Positions 7,857 through 17,489 are shown, counted from the first letter of the stretch. The stretch is 64,000 bases of DNA from HR10 sp964615335 (GCA_964615335.1 CAZTMT010000013.1:1-64000), one strand, 5' to 3'. Notes: a model not told the origin generated them from the letters alone. Program-made: numbers and translations.

Positions 7857-8641
7857 TGAGGAACCGCGTGTGGATTGGCACGTCGGGATGGAACTACGCT
7901 CACTGGAAGGGCCTCTTTTATCCGCCGGATCTCCCCCCGTCTCGATGGCTGGAGTTTTACAGCCGCCGGTTTCGAACCGTTGAGCTGAACGTCACCTTTT
8001 ATCGCACGCCGAAGGAAGAGACCGTGCGCCGCTGGGTGAGCGCGACGCCGGAGGACTTCGTCTTCTCGGTCAAGATGAATCGCCGGATCACGCACCGGCA
8101 CCGATTGGGCGATGTCGAGACCATCCTGGACGCGTTCCTGAAGATGCTCGCCGGATTCGGGCATAAGCTCGGCAGTGTGCTCATTCAGCTTCCTCCGAGC
8201 TTGCGCTTCGATCCGGCGCGCGCCGAGAACTTCTTCGATCTCCTCCGCCAGAAGAGTCCGCACATTCGATATGCTCTTGAGCCGAGACACCGGACATGGT
8301 TCCACGAAGAGGTCTACGCCCTGCTGCGCCGCTACGAGATCGCCCTCTGCCAGGCCGATTCCGGAGGGCGATACCCGACCGCCGACGTCGTGACAGCTCC
8401 TTTCGTCTACTTGCGCTTCCATGGGCCCGGAGCCCTTTATGCCTCGAAGTACGAAGACGAAGCCCTTCGCGCCTTCTCGGAGAAGATCCGCGCCCGCTGT
8501 GCCGGAGATCCCGAGCGAGGTCCCCTGGAAACCTATGCGTACTTCAACAACGACTTCCACGGGTACGCTGTCCAGAATGCCGAGAAGCTGATAGAATTCG
8601 TGACATCGGGAACATCGGTCACAGGTGAAGCGACGACGTGA
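7856..8641 (+). CDS. DUF72 family protein
   Basis: 261 residues of the widespread DUF72 (YecE-like) family, a TIM-barrel fold of unknown activity. The family pattern is plain: WIGTSGWNYAHWKGLFYP near the start, FRTVELNVTFYRTP, FSVKMNRRITH, LPPSLRFD, and a C-terminal YAYFNNDFHGYAVQNA segment. The ATG overlaps the yfiH stop and its own stop overlaps a possible GTG of the next gene, so yfiH, DUF72 and the transporter are one operon. Confidence 0.85.
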   Translation: MRNRVWIGTSGWNYAHWKGLFYPPDLPPSRWLEFYSRRFRTVELNVTFYRTPKEETVRRWVSATPEDFVFSVKMNRRITHRHRLGDVETILDAFLKMLAGFGHKLGSVLIQLPPSLRFDPARAENFFDLLRQKSPHIRYALEPRHRTWFHEEVYALLRRYEIALCQADSGGRYPTADVVTAPFVYLRFHGPGALYASKYEDEALRAFSEKIRARCAGDPERGPLETYAYFNNDFHGYAVQNAEKLIEFVTSGTSVTGEATT

Positions 8642-8661
8642 ATGCCCAAGAGGGTGTGACG

Positions 8662-9612
8662 ATGCGAAATCGGGTGAGCTGGGTGGATGGATTGCTCGTG
8701 GCGATGTCTGCGGTGTGGGCCATCAACTTCACGGTCGTGAAGATCGCCTTGCAGGACTTCTCCCCGCTGAGCTTCAATGCCGTGCGATTTCTCATCGCCT
8801 CGGCGGTGCTGGCCCTGCTCTTCCGAATGCGGGGAGGAGATTGGAGAGTCGAAAGCGAAGACCTCGGCTCGCTCATCGGACTCGGCATTCTCGCGAACAC
8901 GATCTACCAGGTCGCCTTCATCGAGGGGCTGGCGCGCGCGCATGCCGGCACGGCGGCTCTGATTCTGGCGACCACGCCGGTGCTTGTTGCCTTCTTCAGC
9001 GCCGTGCGCGGTCAAGAGAAGGTGACCGGGCGGATCGCTTCGGGCATTGGACTTTCCCTTCTGGGGATAGCCCTGATTGTCCGCGCGGATTGGAGCGGGA
9101 GCCTGACGGCGCACTCGGCTCCTGAAGCAGATGGGCGCCCCGGAAGCCCGGGACGCCTGATGCTGTGGGGGGATGCGCTGCTTCTGCTGGCGGCTGTGTG
9201 CTGGTCCCTCTACACGATCGGATTGAAACGACACGCACAACGCTACGGGGCCATGAAGAGCACGCTTCTGACCATGATTTCGGGGACCATTCCTCTTGTT
9301 GTGATCTCGCTCCCCTCGCTGCGGGCACAATCGTGGACGGCCATTCGTCCGGCGTCCTGGGCGGCGCTTCTTTTCAGCGCGCTGGGGGCTATTGTTTTTT
9401 GCTTCGTCGTCTGGAACTACGGACTCAAACACCTGGGGAGCACGCGCACGGCGATCTACTCGAATTTGAGTCCGGCGATCGCTCTTCTGGTCGCATGGAT
9501 CGGACTGAACGAACGCCCGAGCGCGACGGCATTGATCGGAGCGGCGGTGATCCTGCTGGGGATCTCCCTGGCGCGCCATCGCCCGGAGGAGTCCGAACCG
9601 ACGCTCTCCTGA
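8662..9612 (+). CDS. EamA/DMT-superfamily transporter
   Basis: 316 residues with about ten hydrophobic segments in two EamA repeats (about 5-140 and 165-305). The first repeat has the AVWAINFTVVKIAL and NAVRFLIASAVLAL pattern; the second has the STRTAIYSNLSPAIALL pattern. The family exports or imports small metabolites such as amino acids or nucleobases; the substrate cannot be told. I chose the ATG at 8662, which has AGAGGG 7 bases before it, over the GTG at 8638 that overlaps the DUF72 stop. It converges with gcvPB across 16 bases. Confidence 0.83.
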   Translation: MRNRVSWVDGLLVAMSAVWAINFTVVKIALQDFSPLSFNAVRFLIASAVLALLFRMRGGDWRVESEDLGSLIGLGILANTIYQVAFIEGLARAHAGTAALILATTPVLVAFFSAVRGQEKVTGRIASGIGLSLLGIALIVRADWSGSLTAHSAPEADGRPGSPGRLMLWGDALLLLAAVCWSLYTIGLKRHAQRYGAMKSTLLTMISGTIPLVVISLPSLRAQSWTAIRPASWAALLFSALGAIVFCFVVWNYGLKHLGSTRTAIYSNLSPAIALLVAWIGLNERPSATALIGAAVILLGISLARHRPEESEPTLS

Positions 9613-9628
9613 GGACGCGTTCGGGGAC

Positions 9629-11149
9629 TCACGACTCCGTCGTCGTCACCTCTCCCTCACGAACTTCTTCCGAAGGGTGCCAGCGCAGGACCGGATGTCG
9701 TGCTGCCGCCGTCTCATCCAACCGCTTGAGGCGCGTCTGGTGCGGAGCCGTGCGCACAAGCTCCGGATTCTCTCGGCATTCGCGATCAATCGCCTTCATC
9801 GCTGCGATGAACAGATCCAGCTCCTCGCGACACTCGGTCTCGGTCGGCTCCACCATGAGCGCTCCGGGGACGATGAGGGGGAAAGAAACGGTCGGAGGAT
9901 GGAATCCGTAATCAATGAGGCGCTTGGCGATGTCTATGTTCCGGACACCGTAAGCGCGCTGCCGCTTATCCGAGAAGACGACCTCGTGCATGATGGGTCC
10001 GGGATAGGGGATCTCGTACGTGTCTTTCAGATGATGCGCCAGGTAATTGGCATTGAGGACGGCCGTCTCGGCGACAGCCCGCAAGCCTTCTGCCCCCATC
10101 GTGAGGATATAACTCAAACCGCGCACGAGCACACCGAAATTCCCGTAGAAGGCGCGCACGCGCCCGATCGAACGCGGCCGATCGTAGTCCAGAGCGATCC
10201 TCCCTTCCGCCGTGCGCACAAGGCGCGGTACTGGGAGAAACGGCTCTAATTCCGAGGTCACGAGCACAGGCCCGGCTCCCGGTCCTCCTCCCCCATGAGG
10301 GGTGGAGAACGTCTTGTGGATGTTCAGATGCAGGACATCAATTCCCATGTCGCCCGGACGCGCGATGCCCACCAGCGCGTTCATGTTCGCTCCGTCCATG
10401 TAGACCAGTCCTCCGGCCTCGTGCACGATGCGCACGATCTCTTCGATCTCCTCCTCGAAGAGCCCGAGCGTGTTGGGATTGGTGAGCATGAGCGCCGCGA
10501 CCTGCGAATCCGCAGCGCGACGCAAGGCCTCCAGATCAATGAGCCCTCGCGCATTGGAGGGAATCGTCTCCACGGTGTACCCGCAGAGGGTCGCGCTGGC
10601 CGGATTGGTCCCATGGGCGGAGTCCGGGATGAGAACCTTACGTCGCGGATCGCCGCGCGCCTCCAAACAGGCGCGGATCACCAGAAGGCCCGTCAGCTCT
10701 CCATGGGCGCCGGCCGCCGGTTGCAGGCAGCCGGCCGCCATGCCCGTGATCTCGCAGAGTAACTCTTCTAACGTCTTGAGGACCTCCAGGCTTCCCTGCG
10801 ACAGCTCTTCCGGCGTCAGCGGATGGTGATGCGCGAATTCTTCCAGGTGAGCGACCCGATCGTTCAGCTTCGGATTGTATTTCATCGTGCAGGAGCCCAG
10901 GGGATAGAGCCCCACGTCCACGCCGTAGTTCCAACGAGAGAGCCGCGTGAAGTGTCGCACGACGTCCACTTCACTCACCTCGGGCAATCCGGCCAGATGG
11001 TCCGTTCTTCGGAAGCGCTCCGGCACCAGAGTCTCCAGGGGAACAGTCGGGACGTCCAGCGGAGGGAGACTATAGGCGACTCGTCCCGGATGCGAACGTT
11101 CGAAGATCAATCCCTCTTCGCGACTGACATGACAGGGCGCAGTACTCAT
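9629..11149 (-). CDS. gcvPB: glycine dehydrogenase (decarboxylating) subunit 2, P-protein beta half
   Basis: 506 residues. With GcvPA it forms the PLP-dependent P-protein of the glycine cleavage system, which decarboxylates glycine and passes the aminomethyl group to the lipoyl arm of GcvH. The PLP lysine is Lys279 in HLNIHKTFSTPHGGGGPG; DSAHGTNPAS and YMDGANMNALVG are further family marks. The start ATG overlaps the gcvPA stop (ATGA), so the two halves are made together. It is the last gene of the gcv operon. Confidence 0.95.
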   Translation of the reverse strand: MSTAPCHVSREEGLIFERSHPGRVAYSLPPLDVPTVPLETLVPERFRRTDHLAGLPEVSEVDVVRHFTRLSRWNYGVDVGLYPLGSCTMKYNPKLNDRVAHLEEFAHHHPLTPEELSQGSLEVLKTLEELLCEITGMAAGCLQPAAGAHGELTGLLVIRACLEARGDPRRKVLIPDSAHGTNPASATLCGYTVETIPSNARGLIDLEALRRAADSQVAALMLTNPNTLGLFEEEIEEIVRIVHEAGGLVYMDGANMNALVGIARPGDMGIDVLHLNIHKTFSTPHGGGGPGAGPVLVTSELEPFLPVPRLVRTAEGRIALDYDRPRSIGRVRAFYGNFGVLVRGLSYILTMGAEGLRAVAETAVLNANYLAHHLKDTYEIPYPGPIMHEVVFSDKRQRAYGVRNIDIAKRLIDYGFHPPTVSFPLIVPGALMVEPTETECREELDLFIAAMKAIDRECRENPELVRTAPHQTRLKRLDETAAARHPVLRWHPSEEVREGEVTTTES

Positions 11150-12486
11150 AACTCGTCCAAGACGCTCAGATAAGCTTCCATCATCGGCCGGGTGATCATC
11201 TCGGTCACGCAGACCAGGAAGCAATCGGAAAGCTCGGGATAATACGGGCCCAGAGCCAGTCCTCCCAGGATCTTTCGCTCGCGCAGTCTCTGAAGGACCT
11301 CCTCGACAGCATGCTCCGACTGCACGACGAACTCGTTGAAATGGGCTCCGGAGAAGCGCAGGCGAAATCCCGAGTGGCGAGAGATCTCGCGCGCCAGGTA
11401 GGCCGCCTTTTGCAGATTCTGCTCGGCCGTCAAGCGCAGCCCGCGCGGTCCCATGACCGAGAGGTAAATCGCCGCTTGGATGGCGCACAACTCTTGACTC
11501 GTGCAGATGTTGGAGGTCGCCTTCTCGCGCCGAATATACTGCTCGCGCGTGGCGAGCGTCATGACGAATCCCCGCCGTCCTTCTCGATCGAAGGTCTGTC
11601 CGATGAGGCGCCCGGGCATCTGGCGCAGGAAGCGCTCGCGCGTCGCGAAAAGCCCAAGCGAGGGGCCGCCGAAACTGAGGGGGATGCCGAAGGATTGCCC
11701 TTCGCCGACGACAATATCGGCCCCCATCTCCCCGGGCGGGCGCAGAAGGCCCAGACTGATCGGCTCGGTCAGAGCGACGATCATCAAAGCGCCGACGGCG
11801 TGCGCGCGCTCGGCCAGAGCTTCGATGTCCTCCAGAACGCCGAAGAAGTTGGGCGATTGGACGACGAGAGCGGCTGTCTCAGCGCTCGGCTCCAGAGCGC
11901 GCGGATCCACGCCTCCGGTCTCCGGATCGTACTCCAGCAGCCGCACGCGCATCCCGAGCGCGCGCGTGTAGGTGTTCACAACGTCTCGATACTGGGGATG
12001 GACGCTCCGAGCCATCAGGATCTCGCGCCGACGCGTCACCCGCTCAGCCATGAGCACAGCTTCCGCCAGCGCCGTCGAGCCATCATAGAGCGAAGCGTTA
12101 GCCACGTCCATGCCCGTGAGCTGACACACGAGCGTCTGGTATTCGAAGAGCGCCTGCAACGTCCCTTGCGCGATCTCCGGCTGATAGGGGGTGTAGACGG
12201 TGGAGAACTCCGCGCGCGAGATGAGGGCTTCCACCACAGAGGGGATGAAATGATAGTACGCTCCGGCGCCCAGGAAGACGGCGTATTCGGTCGCCGAGGC
12301 ATTGCGCGCCACTAGCTCTCGAAAGAAGGCGAGCACTTCCGCCTCCGAGCGCGCCGGCGGCAGGCGCAGCGGCTCCCGGAGTCGGAACTTCTCCGGAATC
12401 GCGCGGAAGAGATGCTCGATCGTGGGACAGCCGATCTCCCGCAGCATCTCGGCCCGCTCATGAGGGGCATTCGGAATATAGCGCAT
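11146..12486 (-). CDS. gcvPA: glycine dehydrogenase (decarboxylating) subunit 1, P-protein alpha half
   Basis: 446 residues, the N-terminal partner of the split P-protein. It has the start MRYIPNAPHERAEMLREIG, AVFLGAGAYYHFIPSVVE and YTPYQPEIAQGTLQALFEYQ, all typical of GcvPA. It is catalytically incomplete alone and needs GcvPB, encoded next with a 4-base overlap. The gap to gcvH upstream is 48 bases. Splitting the P-protein into two genes is usual in Firmicutes, archaea and several other phyla, unlike the single-chain enzyme of E. coli. Confidence 0.95.
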   Translation of the reverse strand: MRYIPNAPHERAEMLREIGCPTIEHLFRAIPEKFRLREPLRLPPARSEAEVLAFFRELVARNASATEYAVFLGAGAYYHFIPSVVEALISRAEFSTVYTPYQPEIAQGTLQALFEYQTLVCQLTGMDVANASLYDGSTALAEAVLMAERVTRRREILMARSVHPQYRDVVNTYTRALGMRVRLLEYDPETGGVDPRALEPSAETAALVVQSPNFFGVLEDIEALAERAHAVGALMIVALTEPISLGLLRPPGEMGADIVVGEGQSFGIPLSFGGPSLGLFATRERFLRQMPGRLIGQTFDREGRRGFVMTLATREQYIRREKATSNICTSQELCAIQAAIYLSVMGPRGLRLTAEQNLQKAAYLAREISRHSGFRLRFSGAHFNEFVVQSEHAVEEVLQRLRERKILGGLALGPYYPELSDCFLVCVTEMITRPMMEAYLSVLDEL

Positions 12487-12534
12487 CTCCCCCTTCTCAC
12501 TCCTTTCCGCGCCGGAGGTCGGCCCCGGAAGATG

Positions 12535-12930
12535 TCACTTCTGCTTCTCCTCCTTCACATACTCCTCGTATTCGCTGGCCGACATGAGCGTCTCCAACTC
12601 CGTCGGATCCGAGAGCGCGATCTTCACCATCCATCCGTCGCCATAGGGGTCCTCATTGACGAGCTGGGGAGAATCGGCCAGGTCCTCGTTGACCTCCACG
12701 ATCTCTCCGCTCACCGGCATGTAGAGTTCGCTCACGGCCTTGACCGATTCCACATTGCCGAACGGTTCCCCCTGACTGAAGTGGTCCCCCACGCTCGGCA
12801 ACTCGACGTAGACGATATCCCCGAGCGCTTCTTGAGCATAGTCGGTGATGCCGATGACGCCGACATCATCCTCGACACGAATCCATTCATGCTCTCTCGT
12901 ATAGAGGCAGTCCTCTGGATACGTCGCCAT
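12535..12930 (-). CDS. gcvH: glycine cleavage system H protein
   Basis: 131 residues. GcvH carries a lipoyl group that shuttles the aminomethyl unit from P-protein to T-protein and is then reoxidised by L-protein. The lipoylation site is Lys64 in GNVESVKAVSELY. The YTREHEWIRVEDD start and DIVYVELPSVGDH strand are canonical. It lies between gcvT (36-base gap) and gcvPA (48-base gap). No gcvL or lipoate gene is in the window, so those functions must be elsewhere. Confidence 0.96.
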   Translation of the reverse strand: MATYPEDCLYTREHEWIRVEDDVGVIGITDYAQEALGDIVYVELPSVGDHFSQGEPFGNVESVKAVSELYMPVSGEIVEVNEDLADSPQLVNEDPYGDGWMVKIALSDPTELETLMSASEYEEYVKEEKQK

Positions 12931-12966
12931 CCTCGCTTCCCTCCCTTTCGCCGAAACTCCGGATCC

Positions 12967-14070
12967 TCACAGATGTGATCTGGGCCTCTTATAAAAGGGC
13001 GTGGGCACGACCTCCGCCTCGACCTCCCGCTCGCGAACGCGGATCTGGAATCGGGTCCCCACGCTCGCGTATTCGATCGGCAGATAGGCCAGCCCAATGT
13101 TCTTCCGGAGAAAGGGGGCATAGCTTCCCGAGGTTACCTCTCCGACAACGCGACCGCCTATGAGCACAGGATACCCGTCGCGTGCCGGAGCGCGGTCGTA
13201 GACCTGGAAGCCGATGAGCTTGCGCCGGATCCCCATCTCCTTTTGCTGCCGTAAGGCCTCGCGCCCGATGAAATCCCCCTTCTCCAGCTTCACGATCCAT
13301 CCGAGATCGGCCTCCCAGACTGTCGTCGTCTCGTCCATATCGCGGCCGTAGAGCAGAAACCGTGCTTCCAGGCGAAGGGTATTTCGAGCCGCCAGGCCGC
13401 AGGGTTTCAGCCCCGCGGCCTGTCCTGCCTCAAGGAGCCGATTCCACACCCACTCCGCGGATTCTGCGGGGATGTACAGCTCGAATCCATCCTCTCCCGT
13501 GTACCCCGTTCGGGAGATCAGGCACGAGACGCCGGCCACACTCCCCTGTTCGAACCAGTACGGGCGAATATGATCGAGCTGCACCTCGGTCAGCGGCTGC
13601 AAGATTTCGACCGATGCCGGTCCCTGCAGGGCCAGTTGGGCCCATTGATCGCTCAGGTCATAGATCTCGGCCTGCTCGTTCTCCCGATGCTCCCGAATCC
13701 AGCGCAGATCCTTCTCCCGATTGGCGGCATTGACGCAGAGCCAGAAGTGATCCTCCTGGAAGCGATAGACGGTGAGATCGTCCACGAACGTCCCCCGTTC
13801 GGTCGTGAGCGCCGAGTACTGCACCTGGTGATCGCGCAAGCGAGCGGCATCATTGCAGGTCACTTTCTGGACCAGAGCCAAAGCTCCCGGACCGCGAATC
13901 TCCAAACGTCCCATGTGGCTCACATCGAAAAGACCGGCTGCCGTGCGCACGGCCAGATGCTCCGGGATCGCTCCCGTGTAGTGCAGCGGCATGAGCCAGC
14001 CCGCGAACTCCAGGAATCGGGCGCCCAGAGCCTCATGACGCGCATGCAGCGGCGATCTTCTGAGCGACAT
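12967..14070 (-). CDS. gcvT: aminomethyltransferase (glycine cleavage T protein)
   Basis: 367 residues. GcvT moves the methylene unit from the aminomethyl-lipoyl arm of GcvH to tetrahydrofolate and releases ammonia. Family marks are RTAAGLFDVSHMGRLEIRGP near the start, a central SRTGYTGEDGFELY, and LEARFLLYGRDMDETTT. The ATG at 14070 gives MSLRRSPLHARHEALGA, the usual N-terminus; a GTG at 14079 is possible. It is the first gene of gcvT-gcvH-gcvPA-gcvPB. No glycine riboswitch is seen upstream. Confidence 0.95.
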   Translation of the reverse strand: MSLRRSPLHARHEALGARFLEFAGWLMPLHYTGAIPEHLAVRTAAGLFDVSHMGRLEIRGPGALALVQKVTCNDAARLRDHQVQYSALTTERGTFVDDLTVYRFQEDHFWLCVNAANREKDLRWIREHRENEQAEIYDLSDQWAQLALQGPASVEILQPLTEVQLDHIRPYWFEQGSVAGVSCLISRTGYTGEDGFELYIPAESAEWVWNRLLEAGQAAGLKPCGLAARNTLRLEARFLLYGRDMDETTTVWEADLGWIVKLEKGDFIGREALRQQKEMGIRRKLIGFQVYDRAPARDGYPVLIGGRVVGEVTSGSYAPFLRKNIGLAYLPIEYASVGTRFQIRVREREVEAEVVPTPFYKRPRSHL

Positions 14071-14110
14071 AGCTCTCACATCCTCTCCCCCATCAGAACG
14101 CGGATTTGGC

Positions 14111-14140
14111 AAGCTAGCATAGCCTCCTCCGAGGCGTCAA
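14111..14140 (-). promoter_or_regulatory. candidate gcv promoter with a palindrome in its spacer
   Basis: On the minus strand TTGACG (14140-14135) is followed after 18 bases by TAGCTT (14116-14111), about 40 bases before the gcvT ATG. The spacer holds the inverted repeat GCCTC-N4-GAGGC (14122-14135), which could be a regulator site. The -10 is only a fair match. Confidence 0.4.
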
Positions 14141-14169
14141 GCGCATGCCCGAGACAGGCCGGCGTCCCC

Positions 14170-15387
14170 TCACGCGCCATACTTTAAGAGCTTCTGCGCC
14201 TGTGCGAGCAACTGCGGCAATCCCTGCACGAGGCGAAAGCGCCCCAGCCCTCCGCGCAGAAAGGCGCGCTCGCTGAATTCGGTCACATCGTCCGAATGCA
14301 GGTGCTTCCCGTACATGAGGTAGGGGACCGGATGCCAACTGTGTCCTCTCAGGACCGAGGGCGTGCTGTGATCTCCCGTGATGGCCACCACATCCGGTTT
14401 GAGCGCCAGGATCGCCGGGATGAGGATCTCATCCACGCGTTCGAGCACGCGAACCTTCCCCTGGAAGTCCCCGTCCTCGCCGCAGCTATCGGTCTTTTTG
14501 ACGTGCACGTAGAAGTAGTCAAACCGGTCGAAGTTCTCGCGAAGCCGCTCGGCCAAAGCGGCGACGTCTTCCTCGGGAGGGGTCTCCAGGATCTGCATCC
14601 CCACCAAGCGCGCTAATCCCCGGTACATCGGATAGGTCGCGATGGCCGCCGGCGTGAGGCGAAAGATCTCGGACATCGAGGGGATCTCCGGCCGACGCGA
14701 GAAGCCGCGCAGTGTCACCCCATTAGCCGGATGCTGGCTGGCCAGCACATCGAAGGCGCGTTCCAAAAACTGTTGCACCACGCGGGCCGTGCGTTCGGAC
14801 TGGCGATCGCGCGCCAGAACGGGATGGGGCCTCAGACCCTCGCGCTGCGGATCGGTATCGTTCAGGCCGTCGCCCAGCCCCTCTCCTCTCAGGATGAGCG
14901 CGAACCGATGCTCCTTGACCGGATGCACGAAGATTTGCACTCCCTCGATCTCACGAATTTCGGCCTGCAGCCGCGCGCAGAGCGCCACGCACTGCTCGGT
15001 CGGCAGGCGCCCGGCCCGGCGATCTACAATCCGACCCGCCCCATCACAGGTGACGAAGTTCCCCCGCGCGGCCACATCCCCGGGCTGCAGCTCCACGCCG
15101 ATGCCCAGAGCTTCCAGAACGCCGCGTCCGATCTCCCACTGCAAGGGATCGTAGCCGAAGATCGCCAGATGTCCCGGCCCGCTCCCCGGGGTGATCCCCG
15201 GAGCGACGGGATCGGCCAACCCACATAACGATCGTCGGGCCAACTCGTCCAGATTCGGCGTGCGCGCCGTCTCTAATTCCGAGCGGCCGGTCTCATTGGG
15301 TAATCCTCCCAACCCGTCCAGGACGAGCTGGACGATGCGCGTCTCGGTCTTGCGCGCAAGCTCCCGAAAGCGTTCTAAAGGAAACAT
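14170..15387 (-). CDS. apgM: 2,3-bisphosphoglycerate-independent phosphoglycerate mutase, archaeal type
   Basis: 405 residues, the usual ApgM size. It interconverts 3- and 2-phosphoglycerate without a bisphosphoglycerate cofactor. It belongs to the alkaline-phosphatase superfamily: VLDGLGG holds the first metal aspartate, GITPGSGPGHLAIFGYDP the catalytic serine region, VKKTDSCGEDGD and ITGDHSTPSVLRGHSWHPVP the other metal ligands. The ATG at 15387 has AAGGGGGG upstream; longer in-frame starts lack family similarity. Fairly common in Acidobacteriota-like lineages as well as archaea. Confidence 0.93.
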   Translation of the reverse strand: MFPLERFRELARKTETRIVQLVLDGLGGLPNETGRSELETARTPNLDELARRSLCGLADPVAPGITPGSGPGHLAIFGYDPLQWEIGRGVLEALGIGVELQPGDVAARGNFVTCDGAGRIVDRRAGRLPTEQCVALCARLQAEIREIEGVQIFVHPVKEHRFALILRGEGLGDGLNDTDPQREGLRPHPVLARDRQSERTARVVQQFLERAFDVLASQHPANGVTLRGFSRRPEIPSMSEIFRLTPAAIATYPMYRGLARLVGMQILETPPEEDVAALAERLRENFDRFDYFYVHVKKTDSCGEDGDFQGKVRVLERVDEILIPAILALKPDVVAITGDHSTPSVLRGHSWHPVPYLMYGKHLHSDDVTEFSERAFLRGGLGRFRLVQGLPQLLAQAQKLLKYGA

Positions 15388-15485
15388 CTCGTTCCCCCCT
15401 TGCCGAGCTTCCTCTTCCGCAGAGATCCTGCGCACAGGGCGTTCTGCGAGACTTTCGATGTCATATGTCCCGGCGAGGTTTTCGC

Positions 15486-16976
15486 TCAGGTCCGCTGCTG
15501 AAGCAAACGAGTCGTCTGCTGCCGCACCAGTTCCCATGTGCGCTGCACATGCCGCCGATTCGTGCGGAGATTTCCAATGGCGAGGCGCAAGGTGAAGCGC
15601 CCCCGCACCCGCGTGTGCGAGAGAAAGCATTCTCCGGTCGCATTGATGGCCTCAAGCAGCGCTTCGTTCACGCGATCCAGCTCCTGCTCCAGGCGCTCCG
15701 GCTCCCGGACCAGCGACACCAGACGTTGCGGACGCGCGCGAAAACAGACGGTGCTCAACTGCACCGGTGCCATTCGCTCGAAGTCCGGATCTTCATCCAC
15801 CCACGCGGCGAACTCCCGGGCCCAGGCGATGTGCTCTCGAATACGCTCGGCCAATCCCTGGTGCCCGAAGTATCGAAGGACCATCCACAGCTTCAACGCG
15901 CGAAAGCGTCGCCCCAGTTGCGGCCCATAGTCCATGAGGTTGCGCGCGTCGGGCTGATCGGTGCGCAGATACTCCGGCACCAGGCTGAAGGCGCGTCGGA
16001 GCACGTCCATGCGCCGACAGTAGAAGGCGCTCAAATCCAGAGGCGTGAAGAGCCACTTATGCGGATTGACGACGAGCGAATCAGCGCGCTCGCACCCCGC
16101 GAGGACATGGCGGAATTCCGGCACCAGGGCTGCGGCTCCCGCATAGGCGGCGTCCACATGCAGCCACAACCCATAGCGCTCGCACACGCGCGCGATCTCC
16201 GGGACCGGATCCACGCTCGCCGTCGAGGTCGTGCCCACGGTCGCCACAACACAAAAGGGCCGCCATCCGGCCGCGCGATCTTCCTGGACCGCCCGCTCCA
16301 GGGCGGCGACGTCCATGCGGAAGGCCTCATCAGTCGGGATCTTCCGCACGCTCGCCTGTCCGAGGCCCAGGACGATCGCCCCCTTCTCGATCGAAGAATG
16401 CGCTTCCTCCGACATGTAGAGGCGCAGGCGTGGAAGATCGGTCCGCCCGGCCAACCCCTGCTCGCGCACCTGCAGATCCAGGGCCTCGCGCGCCGCCGCC
16501 AGAGCGCACAGGCTGGAGATCGAAGCCGTGTCGTAAATGATCCCCTCGAACTCCGCGGGCAATCCGAGCATCTGCCGCAGCCAATCGAGCACGACCTGCT
16601 CCAACTCCGTAGCGGCCGGCGATGTCTTCCAGAGCATGGCATTCACGTTCAAAGCGGCGCAGAGCAGCTCCCCGAGAATGCCCGGCCCCGATCCCGTGAT
16701 CGCGAAATAGGCGAAAAAGCCCGGATGATTCCAGTGCGTGATCCCCGGCAGGAGGATCCGCTCGAAATCGCGCAGGATCTCTTCGAAAGGCTCCCCCACG
16801 GCCGGGGGATGCTCCGGAAGCTGACGGCGAATCTCTCCCGGACGCACGCGCGCCAGAACCGGATATCGCTCGATTCCCGCCAGGTAATCGGCGATCCAAT
16901 CCACAAGACGATGCCCCAAGCGCCGAAACTCCTCAACGGGCATATCCGATGTCGACGTCGCCAAAGCGCGGTCCAT
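15486..16976 (-). CDS. PLP-dependent amino acid decarboxylase (aromatic-L-amino-acid decarboxylase family)
   Basis: 496 residues of the group II decarboxylase family (DOPA/tryptophan/tyrosine decarboxylases). The PLP lysine is Lys307 in SLVVNPHKWLF; Asp275 (LHVDAAYAG) and His193 (SEEAHSSIEK) hold the cofactor. HWNHPGFFAYF near residue 81 is the usual substrate-side motif. It would convert an aromatic (or possibly glutamate-like) amino acid to an amine and carbon dioxide; the exact substrate cannot be read. The ATG at 16976 has GGAGGAG upstream. It sits between the PPOX-like gene and apgM on the same strand. Confidence 0.87.
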   Translation of the reverse strand: MDRALATSTSDMPVEEFRRLGHRLVDWIADYLAGIERYPVLARVRPGEIRRQLPEHPPAVGEPFEEILRDFERILLPGITHWNHPGFFAYFAITGSGPGILGELLCAALNVNAMLWKTSPAATELEQVVLDWLRQMLGLPAEFEGIIYDTASISSLCALAAAREALDLQVREQGLAGRTDLPRLRLYMSEEAHSSIEKGAIVLGLGQASVRKIPTDEAFRMDVAALERAVQEDRAAGWRPFCVVATVGTTSTASVDPVPEIARVCERYGLWLHVDAAYAGAAALVPEFRHVLAGCERADSLVVNPHKWLFTPLDLSAFYCRRMDVLRRAFSLVPEYLRTDQPDARNLMDYGPQLGRRFRALKLWMVLRYFGHQGLAERIREHIAWAREFAAWVDEDPDFERMAPVQLSTVCFRARPQRLVSLVREPERLEQELDRVNEALLEAINATGECFLSHTRVRGRFTLRLAIGNLRTNRRHVQRTWELVRQQTTRLLQQRT

Positions 16977-17060
16977 CCCGCTCCTCCTGGGGGCCGATGC
17001 CCCAAAGGGCCGTAGTGTAGGCCCACGCGCCCAGAAGCGCAAGGGATCCCGCCAATCGCT

Positions 17061-17489
17061 TCACGAGGCCCGGGTCGCGCTCCAGAAGATCAGACGACGA
17101 GGTCGAATCCGGATCACCGGCGCCCCCTGCAACTCCATCGCGCGATAGGGGGGATACTTCTCCTGAAGTAGCGCGAGCGCCCGCTCATGCTCCTCTCCGG
17201 AGAAGAGCAGCTCGGCCTCCCCGAGAACGAGGACATATTGCAAGCGGCTCCAGTCGTCATCATATTCGTCAATCAGGAGGGCGACACGCGGATTAGCGCG
17301 AATATTCCGGACGCGCGCCAACCGCTCGGGAGCGACGCGCTTGGGCTTGGCGTCCAGGACCGAGTAGAAGGCCGTTCCGTCATAGGCAAAGCAGATGGGC
17401 ACCACATGCGGTTCGGCCTGCGGATTGGCCGTCGCCAGCCGCCCCACGCGCGCTCTGTGAATCAGGGCTTCAGCTCGTGACTCTCCCAT
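17061..17489 (-). CDS. pyridoxamine-5'-phosphate-oxidase-like (PPOX) F420/flavin protein
   Basis: 142 residues with the split-barrel flavin-binding fold. ARVGRLATANPQAEPHVVPI, FYSVLDAKPKRV, NIRANPRVALLIDEYDDDW and the C-terminal RIRPRRLIFWSA match the 'PPOX class F420-dependent' subfamily best (Rv2074-like). Such proteins reduce small substrates with F420 or flavin; nothing here shows F420 biosynthesis, so the cofactor is open. The ATG at 17489 is the start; upstream in-frame sequence does not look coding. Divergent from the CPBP gene. Confidence 0.78.
   Translation of the reverse strand: MGESRAEALIHRARVGRLATANPQAEPHVVPICFAYDGTAFYSVLDAKPKRVAPERLARVRNIRANPRVALLIDEYDDDWSRLQYVLVLGEAELLFSGEEHERALALLQEKYPPYRAMELQGAPVIRIRPRRLIFWSATRAS

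Noticed and set aside
14071..14169. glycine riboswitch before gcvT
   Set aside because: The gap is only 99 bases and shows a promoter but no paired aptamer-like helices.
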